Source: an uncultured Alphaproteobacteria bacterium
GTDB lineage: Bacteria > Pseudomonadota > Alphaproteobacteria > RF32 > CAG-239
Direction: 5' to 3'
Assembly (NCBI GenBank): GCA_944392295.1
Contig: CALXWE010000013.1
Span: forward strand, 1 to 32,335
Length of the DNA: 32,335 bases
The translations under genes and the position numbers were made by a program. Positions within the stretch are counted from its first letter, which is position 1. Each line of letters starts with the position of its first letter. The notes under the pieces were generated by a model. It had not been told where the DNA came from. It saw only the letters and a list, made by a program, of their open reading frames with translations, and did no database searches. Positions 7,492 through 16,021 of the stretch are shown piece after piece.

Positions 7492-10400
7492 TTATTTTTT
7501 AGTCTTTTCTTTTTCTTGAGCGGGATGCTCCTGCTTTTCAGCATGAGGATGATAGTAACGCTCCGTAATGGTTTGTACCAAAACGTACAATAACGGAATT
7601 ACTATCAAACCGGCAGCAGTACCCAGCAACATTCCGTAAAATACCGGCACACCGATAGCAATACGGCTGCTGGCTCCGGCACCGGTTGCTACAATCAACG
7701 GCCAAATACCCAAAATAAAGGTAAAGGCAGTCATGAGCACGGCACGGAAACGTTCACGGGTTGCAATAACCGCAGATTTTTCGATTGATGTTCCTTTAAC
7801 ACGTTCATCACGCGCGAACTCAACAATCAAGATTGCGTTTTTACAAGCCAAACCTACCAAAAGTACCAAACCCAACTGGGCATAAATACTAAGAGGCATA
7901 GCTGTAATAAACAATCCGAGCTGAGCACCCAACATAGCAACCGTTACAGACATCAAAACTGACAGAGGCAGCATCCAGCTTTCGTATTGAGCAACCAAGA
8001 ATAAATAAGCAAACAAAATAGCCAAGGCAATCAAATATCCTACCTGTCCGCTGCTCTTCTTCTCTTGCAAGCTCATGCCAGACCACTCATAGCTATAACC
8101 TTCCGGTAAAGCTTCCTGAGCCAATTTTTCCATAGCAGCCATAGCTTGTCCGCTACTTACCGAAGAGTTGGCCATAGCCGTAATGGCTGCACTCGGGTAT
8201 TGATTATAACGATCAATGCTTCTGGGAGCCTGAATAATTTTAATATCAATCAAACTTCCCAAAGGCACCATTTTGCCATCGGTACTTTGCACATAAAGCT
8301 TATTGATGCTCTCAATATCTTTACGATATTTCCAGTCAGCCTGTATCATAACTCTGTTTACTTGGGTGCCGATGTTAATATCATTAACATATCCGGAACC
8401 AAGGTAATTTTGCAGTACCGAATAAATATTGCTTACCGGCACATTCATAACCTCAGCCTTTTCTTTGTTAATTTCGATATAGGCATGCGGAGTTTGAGCC
8501 GTATAGGTTGAGAAAGCATAACTAATCTCGGGCAACTGCACAGCCTTACCGATAAAGCTCTTCATTACGGCTTCAAGTTTTTTAGGATCGGTATCATCCA
8601 AAGACTGCAATCTAAAGTCCATACCGCCGGTAGTTCCCAAACCCGGAATAGCCGGAAATTCAAAAAGGTTAATTTCGGCATCGGGGATTTGTGAAAACTT
8701 AGCCTTTAAGCGGTTTAAGATGGTCGTTGAATATTCCGAATCTTCTTTACGCTCATTCCAAGGTTTCAAGCTGGCAATAGCAAAAGCTACGTTTTCACCT
8801 TGTCCGGAAAGCATACTAAAGCCTTGAATAACCATAACCGAATCAACGCTCTTTTCTTCTTTAAGCATCGGCAAAATTTCTTGCATAACTCTGTCAACAC
8901 GAGGCTGAGTAGCACCTTCAGGAAGTTGAATATTAGTTAAAATAACACCCTGGTCTTCATCAGGAATAAATGATGTATAACTCATTTTCAAAAACGCCCA
9001 GTTAAAGAAAATAAGTAATCCTAAGAACAAAGCAATAACGCTTATTTTACGAGCAAAATATCCAACTATTGCCAAATAACGATTACGGCTTTTATCAACG
9101 ACTTTATTAAACCATAACAAAGGACCACTTGTAACCGGTTTCAGCGGGCGCAAAATAGTTGAGCACAAAGCCGGAGACAACGTTAAAGCGTTAATTGCCG
9201 AGAACAATACCGCAAAGGAAATTGAAACAGCAAATTGTTGATAAATTCTACCCGTAATACCTCCCAAAAAGGCAATCGGCACGAAAATAGCCATCAACAC
9301 CAAAGTTGTTGCCACAATAGCGCTTGAAACCTGTTCCATAGACTTTAATGCAGCCTCTTTAGGGGTTAAGTGTTCTTCTTCCATCAAGGTCAGCACACGT
9401 TCAACCACCACGATAGCGTCATCCACAACCAGACCCACGGCCAAAACCAAACCGAACAACGTCAAGATGTTTAAGCTGTAGCCCAAAGCCAACATAACGG
9501 CAAAAGTCGCAAACAACGACACCGGAATAGCAATAGACGGCACCAAAGTTGAACGCCAATCCTGCAAGAATATGTAGCAAACAAATACTACCAATACGAA
9601 GGTCAACACCAATGTCCAAACCACTTCTTCAATTGAAGCGGAAATATATTCGGTAGCATCATAGAACATCGTAACCTCAAAGTCATCAGGATAGAATTGC
9701 GACAACCTATCCAATTCTGCCCTTAATGCTTCCATAGCTTGCAGAGCGTTAGCACCTGACAAAGTATTTAACGATATAGCTACCGACGGAGCATTATCGC
9801 GCTCTGATTTAACCATATAGCTTTCAGAACCGATTTCAACTCTGGCAATATCTTTTAAGCGAACCAAACCGCCGTCTTCTTCGGTTCTGACAATGATGTT
9901 TTCAAAATCTTTAGCCTCATTTAAACGACCTTGCGTTTGCAGAGAATACATCATCTGCTGCGAACCATCACCCGGCATAGCGCCTACCGAACCCAAAGAC
10001 GGTTGATAGTTTTGACTTTCAATAGCAGATCTTACAGCCGAAATTGAAATATTTAAGGCTGTAATTTTATCGGCATCAAGCCAAACTCTCATGCTAAGAG
10101 GAGAAGCGTGAACACTTACATCGCCCACGCCGTAAACACGGCTCAAGTTGTTTTTAATGTTATTTTCCACATAGTTACTCAAGAAATTTACATCATGAGT
10201 ACCATTAGGTGATCTAATATTTAAAAATCCCAAAATATCAGATGAACGACGTTTAACACTGATACCGTTTTGTTGTACTTCGGTAGGAAGTTTGGTAACG
10301 GCTTGTTGTACACGGTTTTGTACCTTAACCTGAGCCATATCCGGGTCGGTACCAACCTCAAAACTAACCGACAGGCTGTAATCACCTGAGTTAGAAGAGG

Positions 10401-10644
10401 TTGAATCCATGTAAAGCATATCTTCAACACCGTTTACCTCTTGCTCAATCGGAATACCGATTGTATTAGCTACCACCTCGGCACTGGCACCGGTATACGA
10501 TGCCGAAACATACACTTGAGGAGGCGTAATTTCCGGATACAAAGAAATCGGCAACGAAAACAGTGAAATTACACCGGCAATCGTCATCACAATAGCGATA
10601 ACGATTGCAAAACGCGGTCTTTCAATAAATATTTTTGAAAACAT
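7492..10644 (-). CDS. RND multidrug efflux pump, AcrB/HAE1 family inner-membrane subunit
   Basis: The 1050-residue protein has the full RND layout. An N-terminal anchor (MFSKIFIERPRFA) is followed by a periplasmic porter half, then a TM4 segment with the proton-relay pair in VGLVVDDAIVVVE near residue 405. A second periplasmic half follows, and then the C-terminal TM bundle with GLACKNAILIVEFA. The length matches AcrB/MexB. It should export amphiphilic drugs from periplasm or membrane by proton antiport, as a trimer with the adaptor encoded two bases upstream. GAGGAG lies within the last codons of the adaptor gene, so translation is probably coupled. The C-terminal tail is Lys/Glu rich. No outer-membrane channel gene is in the operon; the TolC-like lipoprotein at 25716 is a possible partner. 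The actual substrates cannot be told from sequence. Confidence 0.93.
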   Translation of the reverse strand: MFSKIFIERPRFAIVIAIVMTIAGVISLFSLPISLYPEITPPQVYVSASYTGASAEVVANTIGIPIEQEVNGVEDMLYMDSTSSNSGDYSLSVSFEVGTDPDMAQVKVQNRVQQAVTKLPTEVQQNGISVKRRSSDILGFLNIRSPNGTHDVNFLSNYVENNIKNNLSRVYGVGDVSVHASPLSMRVWLDADKITALNISISAVRSAIESQNYQPSLGSVGAMPGDGSQQMMYSLQTQGRLNEAKDFENIIVRTEEDGGLVRLKDIARVEIGSESYMVKSERDNAPSVAISLNTLSGANALQAMEALRAELDRLSQFYPDDFEVTMFYDATEYISASIEEVVWTLVLTFVLVVFVCYIFLQDWRSTLVPSIAIPVSLFATFAVMLALGYSLNILTLFGLVLAVGLVVDDAIVVVERVLTLMEEEHLTPKEAALKSMEQVSSAIVATTLVLMAIFVPIAFLGGITGRIYQQFAVSISFAVLFSAINALTLSPALCSTILRPLKPVTSGPLLWFNKVVDKSRNRYLAIVGYFARKISVIALFLGLLIFFNWAFLKMSYTSFIPDEDQGVILTNIQLPEGATQPRVDRVMQEILPMLKEEKSVDSVMVIQGFSMLSGQGENVAFAIASLKPWNERKEDSEYSTTILNRLKAKFSQIPDAEINLFEFPAIPGLGTTGGMDFRLQSLDDTDPKKLEAVMKSFIGKAVQLPEISYAFSTYTAQTPHAYIEINKEKAEVMNVPVSNIYSVLQNYLGSGYVNDINIGTQVNRVMIQADWKYRKDIESINKLYVQSTDGKMVPLGSLIDIKIIQAPRSIDRYNQYPSAAITAMANSSVSSGQAMAAMEKLAQEALPEGYSYEWSGMSLQEKKSSGQVGYLIALAILFAYLFLVAQYESWMLPLSVLMSVTVAMLGAQLGLFITAMPLSIYAQLGLVLLVGLACKNAILIVEFARDERVKGTSIEKSAVIATRERFRAVLMTAFTFILGIWPLIVATGAGASSRIAIGVPVFYGMLLGTAAGLIVIPLLYVLVQTITERYYHPHAEKQEHPAQEKEKTKK

Positions 10645-10646
10645 AG

Positions 10647-11819
10647 TTATTTATTCTCCTCTTGGTCAACTGAAGATTGCACCAAAGCCGATTTAACCTT
10701 GCTGCCGTTTTGAACTTTTTGTAAACCTTGAACAATAACTTTATCACCGGCAGACAAACCTTTTTTAACGACTTGAGTTGAACCGATAACATCGCCCAAA
10801 ACCAAACGACGTTCTTCAACAACATCGTCATTATTAACCACAAAGGTATAAAAGCCGTGTTCATCCTGAGCCAATGAAGCTTGCGGAATAACTACGCTAA
10901 TATCAGGCTCACCTTTAATTAACGAAATTTGCACATAGTTACCGGGAAGCAATTTTTCATCGACATTAGCAAAATCGCTGTAGATAGAAACAGTAGCTGT
11001 ATCAGTGCTGACTTCATTATCGGCAAAACGCGAAGTAAAGTCTTCCATTAAAACGTTACCGTCAGGCAAAATAATTTTAGCCTTCATATCAACATCGGTA
11101 TCTGCTTCATACTGGTTTTTCAAATTTAAAAACTCTTTATCGGTCAAAGAGAAAGTAACTCGAACCGGACTTACTTGAACAATTTTAGCCAACACCTGAG
11201 CCGAAGCTGTAACATAGTTACCCTTTGTTACCAAAGCCTTACCTATATATCCGCTGATAGGAGCCTTAACAGTTGTGTAATCCATATCAATTTTAGCCAG
11301 TTCCAAATTAGCTTCAGCCTGCTGAACAGCAGCTTTACCTTGCAAGTAAGCACTTTCTGCGGCATCAAACGTTGCTTTTGAAGCAATATTTTGCTTACTT
11401 AAAGTAATTTGACGTTTATAGTTTCTTTCGGCTTCCGTCAAGTTAGCTTTAGCACTGGCAAGTTCGGCTTCACGTAATTTAACGGTTGCCTTATAACGAT
11501 CTTGATCAATAATGAACAAATCATCACCGGCTTTAACAAAGCTACCTTCTTTAAACAAAACTTCATCAACCGTACCACTAACCTGCGGCTGCAAATTAAC
11601 GCTGTTAATTGCCTCGACGTGCGCGATATGACTATCCACTTTAGTTACATCTTGCGACTTAACTTCCTGTACCAAAACATAAGGTTCTCCTTGTTGTCCG
11701 CCAGCTCCGTTATAGTTGGGGCTCAAGCGGGCTTTCAAATACCAACCTATACCTACACAAACCAAAAACCACGCTACATTTTTAATAATCACGCTTTTCT
11801 TAGGCTTACTTACTCGCAT
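10647..11819 (-). CDS. RND efflux periplasmic adaptor (HlyD/AcrA family)
   Basis: This is a 390-residue membrane fusion protein. An N-terminal hydrophobic anchor (about residues 11-27) replaces the lipobox of AcrA. A lipoyl-like half (VNLQPQVSGTVDEVLFKEGSFVKAGD), an alpha-hairpin (about 105-170), the second lipoyl half (VKAPISGYIGKALV) and a beta-barrel/MP domain follow in the usual order. It bridges the pump and an outer-membrane channel. The start ATG at 11819 has AAAGGA 6 nt upstream and overlaps the end of the TetR gene by 14 bp. The operon order regulator, adaptor, pump on one strand suggests autoregulated co-expression. Confidence 0.92.
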   Translation of the reverse strand: MRVSKPKKSVIIKNVAWFLVCVGIGWYLKARLSPNYNGAGGQQGEPYVLVQEVKSQDVTKVDSHIAHVEAINSVNLQPQVSGTVDEVLFKEGSFVKAGDDLFIIDQDRYKATVKLREAELASAKANLTEAERNYKRQITLSKQNIASKATFDAAESAYLQGKAAVQQAEANLELAKIDMDYTTVKAPISGYIGKALVTKGNYVTASAQVLAKIVQVSPVRVTFSLTDKEFLNLKNQYEADTDVDMKAKIILPDGNVLMEDFTSRFADNEVSTDTATVSIYSDFANVDEKLLPGNYVQISLIKGEPDISVVIPQASLAQDEHGFYTFVVNNDDVVEERRLVLGDVIGSTQVVKKGLSAGDKVIVQGLQKVQNGSKVKSALVQSSVDQEENK

Positions 11820-12438
11820 TTTCTATCCTTTCCATTTTTAGTCCGTTAAAAATTAAATTCAAACTTTCTTTAATCATTACTTCTACATCTATATCACAGC
11901 GTTTACTCAAAACACCGTCCATTATGCCGCTCCAAGAGCTGATTATTATATGTGAAAGTATATTCACATCAACATTTTTATCAATTTCGCCGCTTTTTTG
12001 CAAACATAATAACGATTCTTGCATTTTCATAAACCAGTATTGTTTATTTTTTGCCACCTGTGGCTTTATCTTAGTAATAATAGCCTCCGACCATTCCATT
12101 TGGCATATTAAGAAAAAACCAACCTTATAATTATTCTCATTGTTTAACATAAAATGAATATGATGCAAAAAATAACTTATTATATCATCAAAACTCTGTA
12201 TTACGGGTTGTCTTTCTTCAATATACGCCCGCTGTTTTTCAAAATAATCATTAATAATGGCAGCAATCAGATCAGGTTTATTTCTAAAATGCCAATAGAC
12301 GGCTCCCTTAGTCAGATTAATCCGTTTAGCAATTTCATCAAAGGTAGTTTTGGAGTAACCTTTTTCATAAAAGGTATCCATTGCCGACTGTAAAATTGCC
12401 TGACGGGTTACTTCTGCTTCTTCTTTTGTTTTTCTCAT
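11806..12438 (-). CDS. TetR/AcrR-family repressor of the efflux operon
   Basis: The 210-residue protein has a classic TetR N-terminal HTH: ILQSAMDTFYEKGY, then TTFDEIAKRINLTKGAVYWHF and the NKPDL turn (about residues 14-58). The long helical C-terminal half resembles the AcrR/TtgR ligand-binding domain. The start ATG has AAAGG 7 nt upstream. It is the first gene of the efflux operon, so it likely represses its own promoter and the pump until a ligand binds. A perfect 8-bp inverted repeat 45 nt upstream of the start is the likely operator. The identity of the inducer is unknown. Confidence 0.92.
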   Translation of the reverse strand: MRKTKEEAEVTRQAILQSAMDTFYEKGYSKTTFDEIAKRINLTKGAVYWHFRNKPDLIAAIINDYFEKQRAYIEERQPVIQSFDDIISYFLHHIHFMLNNENNYKVGFFLICQMEWSEAIITKIKPQVAKNKQYWFMKMQESLLCLQKSGEIDKNVDVNILSHIIISSWSGIMDGVLSKRCDIDVEVMIKESLNLIFNGLKMERIENASK

Positions 12439-12482
12439 TTTTAGACCTTTAAAACAGTTCGTTATCCCATCAAATGTTTAAC

Positions 12483-12500
12483 ATACATACGAGTATGTAT
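12483..12500. promoter_or_regulatory. Putative AcrR-type operator
   Basis: ATACATAC-GA-GTATGTAT is a perfect inverted repeat with a 2-bp centre. The half-site resembles the TACATACAT half-site of the E. coli acrR/acrA operator. On the minus strand a TTGATT element and T/A-rich spacer precede it, so it would cover the -10 region of the efflux-operon promoter. Confidence 0.7.
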
Positions 12501-12573
12501 AATAAAAAAAATTTAAAATCAAGATTTATAACCATAACAAATGATGATTTTACAAGATAAAACAATAAAAAAG

Positions 12574-13137
12574 CTAAAAGACATCAACTTCATCGAGCAC
12601 TGCTTCAAAGCCACCGCCTTGCGGTGAACAAATATAAGCTCCGATGGCCACTTTTTCTGTTTTTGGCTCCATATAAAACTGGCGCAAGCGTATAAAATTT
12701 TCGCCGTCAACAGAATAAAAGGCTACATAATCATCACCGCGACGCACAATTTTATACCACAAGCATTCAAGGTTTTCAAAGACAGGAACGCCTGCCCAAT
12801 CAGAAACTCCATTGATTGTCAAACAACTACCAAGTTCCGAATTATCTTGCGATTCGCACATAATTGATGCTTTAAACCAATTTTTAGCGTCGGCTCTTAA
12901 CATAATTCCGCATTGATTAAAGTGTTCCGGCGCGTTAAAACGCCACTTTACCACAGAGATAAAATCTCCATTTTTAAGAGTAAAAAAGAAATGACCGTCA
13001 TCTTTGGCAAATCCGTGCTGTTCACTTTGCCAGAAGTCAGTACGCTCCCAAGGAGTAACCGTCATTTCATGTCCGCCGAAAGTAACGTTTTTCGGTTCAT
13101 TATACCATTCAAAGTCTTTAATATTTTCCAGTATCAT
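12574..13137 (-). CDS. DUF1349-family protein (concanavalin-like beta sandwich)
   Basis: The 187-residue protein has no signal peptide. The pattern of W-x-x-E-P near the start, FFF/W strands, GIMLRAD near 77, DNSELGSCLTI, a WYKI strand and a C-terminal GAYICSPQGGGFEA fits DUF1349 proteins, which include Bacillus YesU and adopt a jelly-roll fold. Family members are often linked to carbohydrate metabolism, but the biochemical activity is not established. Its ATG shares one base with the stop of the dnaJ-like gene (TAATG), so it is co-translated with it. No clear terminator follows. The role is unknown. Confidence 0.75.
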   Translation of the reverse strand: MILENIKDFEWYNEPKNVTFGGHEMTVTPWERTDFWQSEQHGFAKDDGHFFFTLKNGDFISVVKWRFNAPEHFNQCGIMLRADAKNWFKASIMCESQDNSELGSCLTINGVSDWAGVPVFENLECLWYKIVRRGDDYVAFYSVDGENFIRLRQFYMEPKTEKVAIGAYICSPQGGGFEAVLDEVDVF

Positions 13138-14075
13138 TAAAAAGTCCTGACTGCGGTATCGGTCATTTCCAACAAGGCCTTTTCCAGATCTTTATCGGGA
13201 TTTTGCGGGGTCATAATTTTAATGGTAATTATCTCATCGCCCTGAGCAGTTTTCGATTTAATGCCTTTACCTTTCAAGCGCAGCTTTTCACCGCTTGAAG
13301 AATAAGGCGGAACCGTAACTTTAACTTTACCCGTCAAAGTCGGAACCGTAATTTTTGCACCTAATACAGCTTCTTTAATGCTTATCGGTAAATCAAGCAA
13401 TATATTCAAACCCTCAGCCTTAAAATAAGGGTGTGGCAAAACGTTAACAGTGATCAAAGCGTCACCGTTTTCACCTCCGTTTGGGCTTACATAACCCTGC
13501 CCCTTTAAGCGAAGCGTCTGCCCGCTTTCGGTACCGGCCGGAATTTTAACATTAAGAGTTTTACCGTTCAGTGAAATACCTTTTTCAGTGCCAAGTGCAG
13601 CTTCCAAAAAGCCTACGTTCATATTATACGACGCATCTTGACCTTTTTCTGGAGCATTATATGCAAAGCCTCCGCGTTTAGAACCTCTGGTAAATTGCGA
13701 CATAATATCATCGCCGAAAATAGATGAAAAATCAAAACCACCGGCACCTCCAAACGGATTTCCGGCGCTTGACGAATAAGTTCTGTAAGATCCTCCTCCA
13801 AACGGATTACCTTCAAATCCACCGTTAAATCCGGCGCCGAAACCCGTTGGCTTACCTTCGGCATCTATTTCATTGTTATCATATTTTTTACGCTTTTCTT
13901 TATCACCCAAAATATCATATGCAGCAGAGACCTCTTTAAATTTATCTGCGGCATTTTTATCATCTTTATTTAAATCGGGGTGATATTTACGAGCCAACTT
14001 TCTGTAAGCAGACTTAATCTCGGCTTCAGTTGCCGATTTTGCGACACCCAAAACGTCATATAAATTTTTACTCAT
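13137..14075 (-). CDS. DnaJ-like type II co-chaperone (CbpA-like)
   Basis: The 312-residue protein starts with a complete J domain (about 4-70) containing HPD at 32-34. A Gly/Phe-rich linker follows (about 75-135), and then the two DnaJ C-terminal beta domains (about 145-300) with the [22 protein letters not shown] signature. The four CxxCxGxG zinc motifs of DnaJ itself are absent, which makes it a CbpA/type II J protein. It should stimulate DnaK ATPase in the cytoplasm; no dnaK or grpE is nearby. The start ATG has AAAGG 8 nt upstream. It precedes a DUF1349 gene with a one-base overlap and follows a group of small envelope protein genes on the same strand. Confidence 0.9.
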   Translation of the reverse strand: MSKNLYDVLGVAKSATEAEIKSAYRKLARKYHPDLNKDDKNAADKFKEVSAAYDILGDKEKRKKYDNNEIDAEGKPTGFGAGFNGGFEGNPFGGGSYRTYSSSAGNPFGGAGGFDFSSIFGDDIMSQFTRGSKRGGFAYNAPEKGQDASYNMNVGFLEAALGTEKGISLNGKTLNVKIPAGTESGQTLRLKGQGYVSPNGGENGDALITVNVLPHPYFKAEGLNILLDLPISIKEAVLGAKITVPTLTGKVKVTVPPYSSSGEKLRLKGKGIKSKTAQGDEIITIKIMTPQNPDKDLEKALLEMTDTAVRTF

Positions 14076-14127
14076 TTCAAAAGCCTTTAAAAACCTTACA
14101 CAAATTCTAAAGGTTTATATAGGAAAT

Positions 14128-14448
14128 TTAGTCCTCTATTGCAAGACTTACGCAGTCAAAAGTTGCTCGGCGTAAATTATTACGGTACAAAACAACCTCT
14201 TTTAAATAGGCTTGTTTTCCGCTTACGGCATCGCAATATTCTGCTGCCAGCGGAGCCAATTCATCAATTCTGATATCTTTGTATTCATAAGTAACAAAAT
14301 CTGCAGACCGTGCTTTAACAGCCACATTCTGCCTATAACGCTCGGCATCATCTTGATAGTAACTACCGCTGACCTTAGACGGCTCATTAAGCGTTGAACA
14401 ACCAGACAAACATGCAAACACGAGCGCGCTCAAAATAACTTTTTTCAT
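14128..14448 (-). CDS. Small lipoprotein of unknown function
   Basis: The 106-residue protein has a lipobox L-S-G-C (Cys at 17) after a short hydrophobic signal, so it should be an outer or inner membrane-anchored periplasmic lipoprotein. The mature part holds two further cysteines (AEYCDAV and TFDCVS) that could form a disulfide, and is otherwise charged. Its ATG directly abuts the stop of the gene before it, with AAAGGA inside that gene's last codons, so the two are coupled. I do not recognise the family. Confidence 0.75.
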   Translation of the reverse strand: MKKVILSALVFACLSGCSTLNEPSKVSGSYYQDDAERYRQNVAVKARSADFVTYEYKDIRIDELAPLAAEYCDAVSGKQAYLKEVVLYRNNLRRATFDCVSLAIED

Positions 14449-14613
14449 TTAATTTCCTTTTTCTCTTCCGGCTGAAATCGGAATAACTTTAGCGTTGTCA
14501 TTACCGCGAACATCTTCTTGCAAACACTCGTCTGCATTTTGTTCACTTTTCATTTTTACGACCCTTTTCTTCATGTCTTCAATAGAAGGTCCGAAACGAT
14601 CATACAAGCTCAT
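14449..14613 (-). CDS. Small hypothetical protein
   Basis: This 54-residue hydrophilic protein starts at ATG 14613, chosen because AGGAG lies 7 nt upstream; an upstream in-frame extension to 14646 lacks such a site. The sequence begins MSLYDRFGPSIEDMKKRV and ends in a KVIPISAGREKGN tail. No domain is recognised. It is followed without gap by the lipoprotein gene and follows a small secreted protein gene, suggesting one transcript. Confidence 0.6.
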   Translation of the reverse strand: MSLYDRFGPSIEDMKKRVVKMKSEQNADECLQEDVRGNDNAKVIPISAGREKGN

Positions 14614-14670
14614 AGGTTTTCTCCTTTGCCGGTCATTATAACACAAAACAACTCATTTAAGCAACATAAA

Positions 14671-14979
14671 TTACTTCAGTTCATTATAAATTTCTTTACC
14701 GGCTTTTTTCAAAATTTCATAAACTCTTTTATTTTCACTATTTTTAGATTTGCGATTATCAAGTTTATTAAGCATTTTTCTGAGCTTTTTATTAAATCGT
14801 TCATCTTGTCGCAACTCATCAACTTCATCCAGATTCTCTTCATCGTTAATTTTGTAATCAATAACAGCCTTCAGGGTTGCCAGATATGCAGCATCCATTT
14901 GTGATGCATATTGCGCTTGAGTAGGCTTAGCCACAACACAAACCAAGAACAAAGCTAAAAAAAACGGCAGATATCTCAT
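14671..14979 (-). CDS. Small secreted helical protein, unknown function
   Basis: The 102-residue protein has a clear signal peptide that probably ends at T-Q-A (about residue 22). The mature part is highly charged, Lys/Glu/Asn rich and predicted helical, without cysteine. AAGGAG lies 6 nt before the ATG. It is the first gene of the minus-strand series that runs to the dnaJ-like gene and is divergent from the ELM1-family gene. It is probably periplasmic. No family is recognised. Confidence 0.7.
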   Translation of the reverse strand: MRYLPFFLALFLVCVVAKPTQAQYASQMDAAYLATLKAVIDYKINDEENLDEVDELRQDERFNKKLRKMLNKLDNRKSKNSENKRVYEILKKAGKEIYNELK

Positions 14980-14989
14980 GTATTTCTCC

Positions 14990-15019
14990 TTGACCTTACA
15001 AAAAGATATGGTGTACTAT
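14990..15019 (+). promoter_or_regulatory. Putative promoter of the ELM1-family gene
   Basis: TTGACC (14990-14995) and TACTAT (15014-15019) are spaced 18 bp, 34 nt before the ATG at 15053. It overlaps the leader of the divergent small secreted protein gene. Confidence 0.5.
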
Positions 15020-15052
15020 ACTCTAAAATTCAATTTTAGGAAAGAACTTTTT

Positions 15053-16021
15053 ATGAAAAAAACTTTATGGGTTTTATTAGATAGTCGCACCGGCAGTGTC
15101 GGTCAGGCTCGTGGTATTATGCAACAACTCAATCCTGCAGAATATGAAATTACGGAAAAAACTTTAAGTTACACCAAATTATCTGGTTTGCCCAACTTTT
15201 TGCGTGGCAAGACACTTATCGGATTAACCCCTGAAAGTAAATCGCAAATAAGTTCTCCGTTCCCTGATTTGGTATTATCTACCAGTCGTCGTACGGTTCC
15301 CGTAGCTCGTTTTATCAAGAAGCAAAATCCCAAGACCAAACTCATTCAAATTATGCATCCCGGACGAACCGGTTTGAAAGAGTTCGATTTGGTTTTAGTT
15401 CCCGAACATGATAAAAATAAGACATCTTATTCTAACATTCGCTATATAGTTGGTGCTCCGCACCGCGTTACCGAAAAAGTTCTTAACGAAAACAAAGCCA
15501 AATGGGAGCCGGTTTTCAGCGATTTGCCCAAACCATGGACAGCCGTAGTTATCGGCGGAGCCATTAAGAACAAAGAATTTTCTTTAGAAAATGCTGCCGA
15601 GCTCGGTAAAAAGATTAAAGAGTTAAAGCAATCCATCGGCGGTTCGATTTTGGTAACCACCTCGCGTCGTACCGGAGCCAAAGCTGAAAAGCTTATTATG
15701 GATACCCTAAAAGATGTTCCTGCATACACATTTTTGTGGGGTGATAAAAAAGAAAATCCGTATATGGGCTATTTAGCCTGCGCCGACAATATCGTCGTAA
15801 CCGGCGATTCGGTATCAATGTGTTGTGAGGCTTGCGGTACCGGCAGACCTGTATTTATCTTTACCGGCAGACACTGGCTCACCCGTAAACATATTCGCTT
15901 TATAGCTTCATTATACAAGAACGGTTATGCCGCAGCTTTAAAGGCTTATAACTTAAACTTTAAGCCCAAAGCCAAGCTCAATGCCGCCGTTGATGCCGCA
16001 AAATTAATTGATAAGCTCTAG
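15053..16021 (+). CDS. ELM1/GtrOC1-family protein (DUF1022)
   Basis: This 322-residue protein has the ELM1-like (mitochondrial fission ELM1, DUF1022) pattern. It opens with WVLLDSRTGSVGQARG and continues with STSRRTVPVARF, a LIQIMHPG segment, a central IGGAIKNKEFS strand-turn, VTTSRRTG and VTGDSVSMCCEACGTGRPVF near 260-280. The fold is glycosyltransferase-B-like, and many alphaproteobacteria carry one copy. The exact reaction is not established; an envelope sugar-transfer role is suspected. The start is ATG 15053 with AGGA about 10 nt upstream; the longer reading frame from 14978 lacks support. Its TAG stop shares CTAG with the yejB stop on the other strand. Confidence 0.82.
   Translation: MKKTLWVLLDSRTGSVGQARGIMQQLNPAEYEITEKTLSYTKLSGLPNFLRGKTLIGLTPESKSQISSPFPDLVLSTSRRTVPVARFIKKQNPKTKLIQIMHPGRTGLKEFDLVLVPEHDKNKTSYSNIRYIVGAPHRVTEKVLNENKAKWEPVFSDLPKPWTAVVIGGAIKNKEFSLENAAELGKKIKELKQSIGGSILVTTSRRTGAKAEKLIMDTLKDVPAYTFLWGDKKENPYMGYLACADNIVVTGDSVSMCCEACGTGRPVFIFTGRHWLTRKHIRFIASLYKNGYAAALKAYNLNFKPKAKLNAAVDAAKLIDKL

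Noticed and set aside
8146..8511. 121-codon plus-strand frame inside the RND pump gene
   Set aside because: It is antisense to a strongly conserved pump domain and is a shadow frame.
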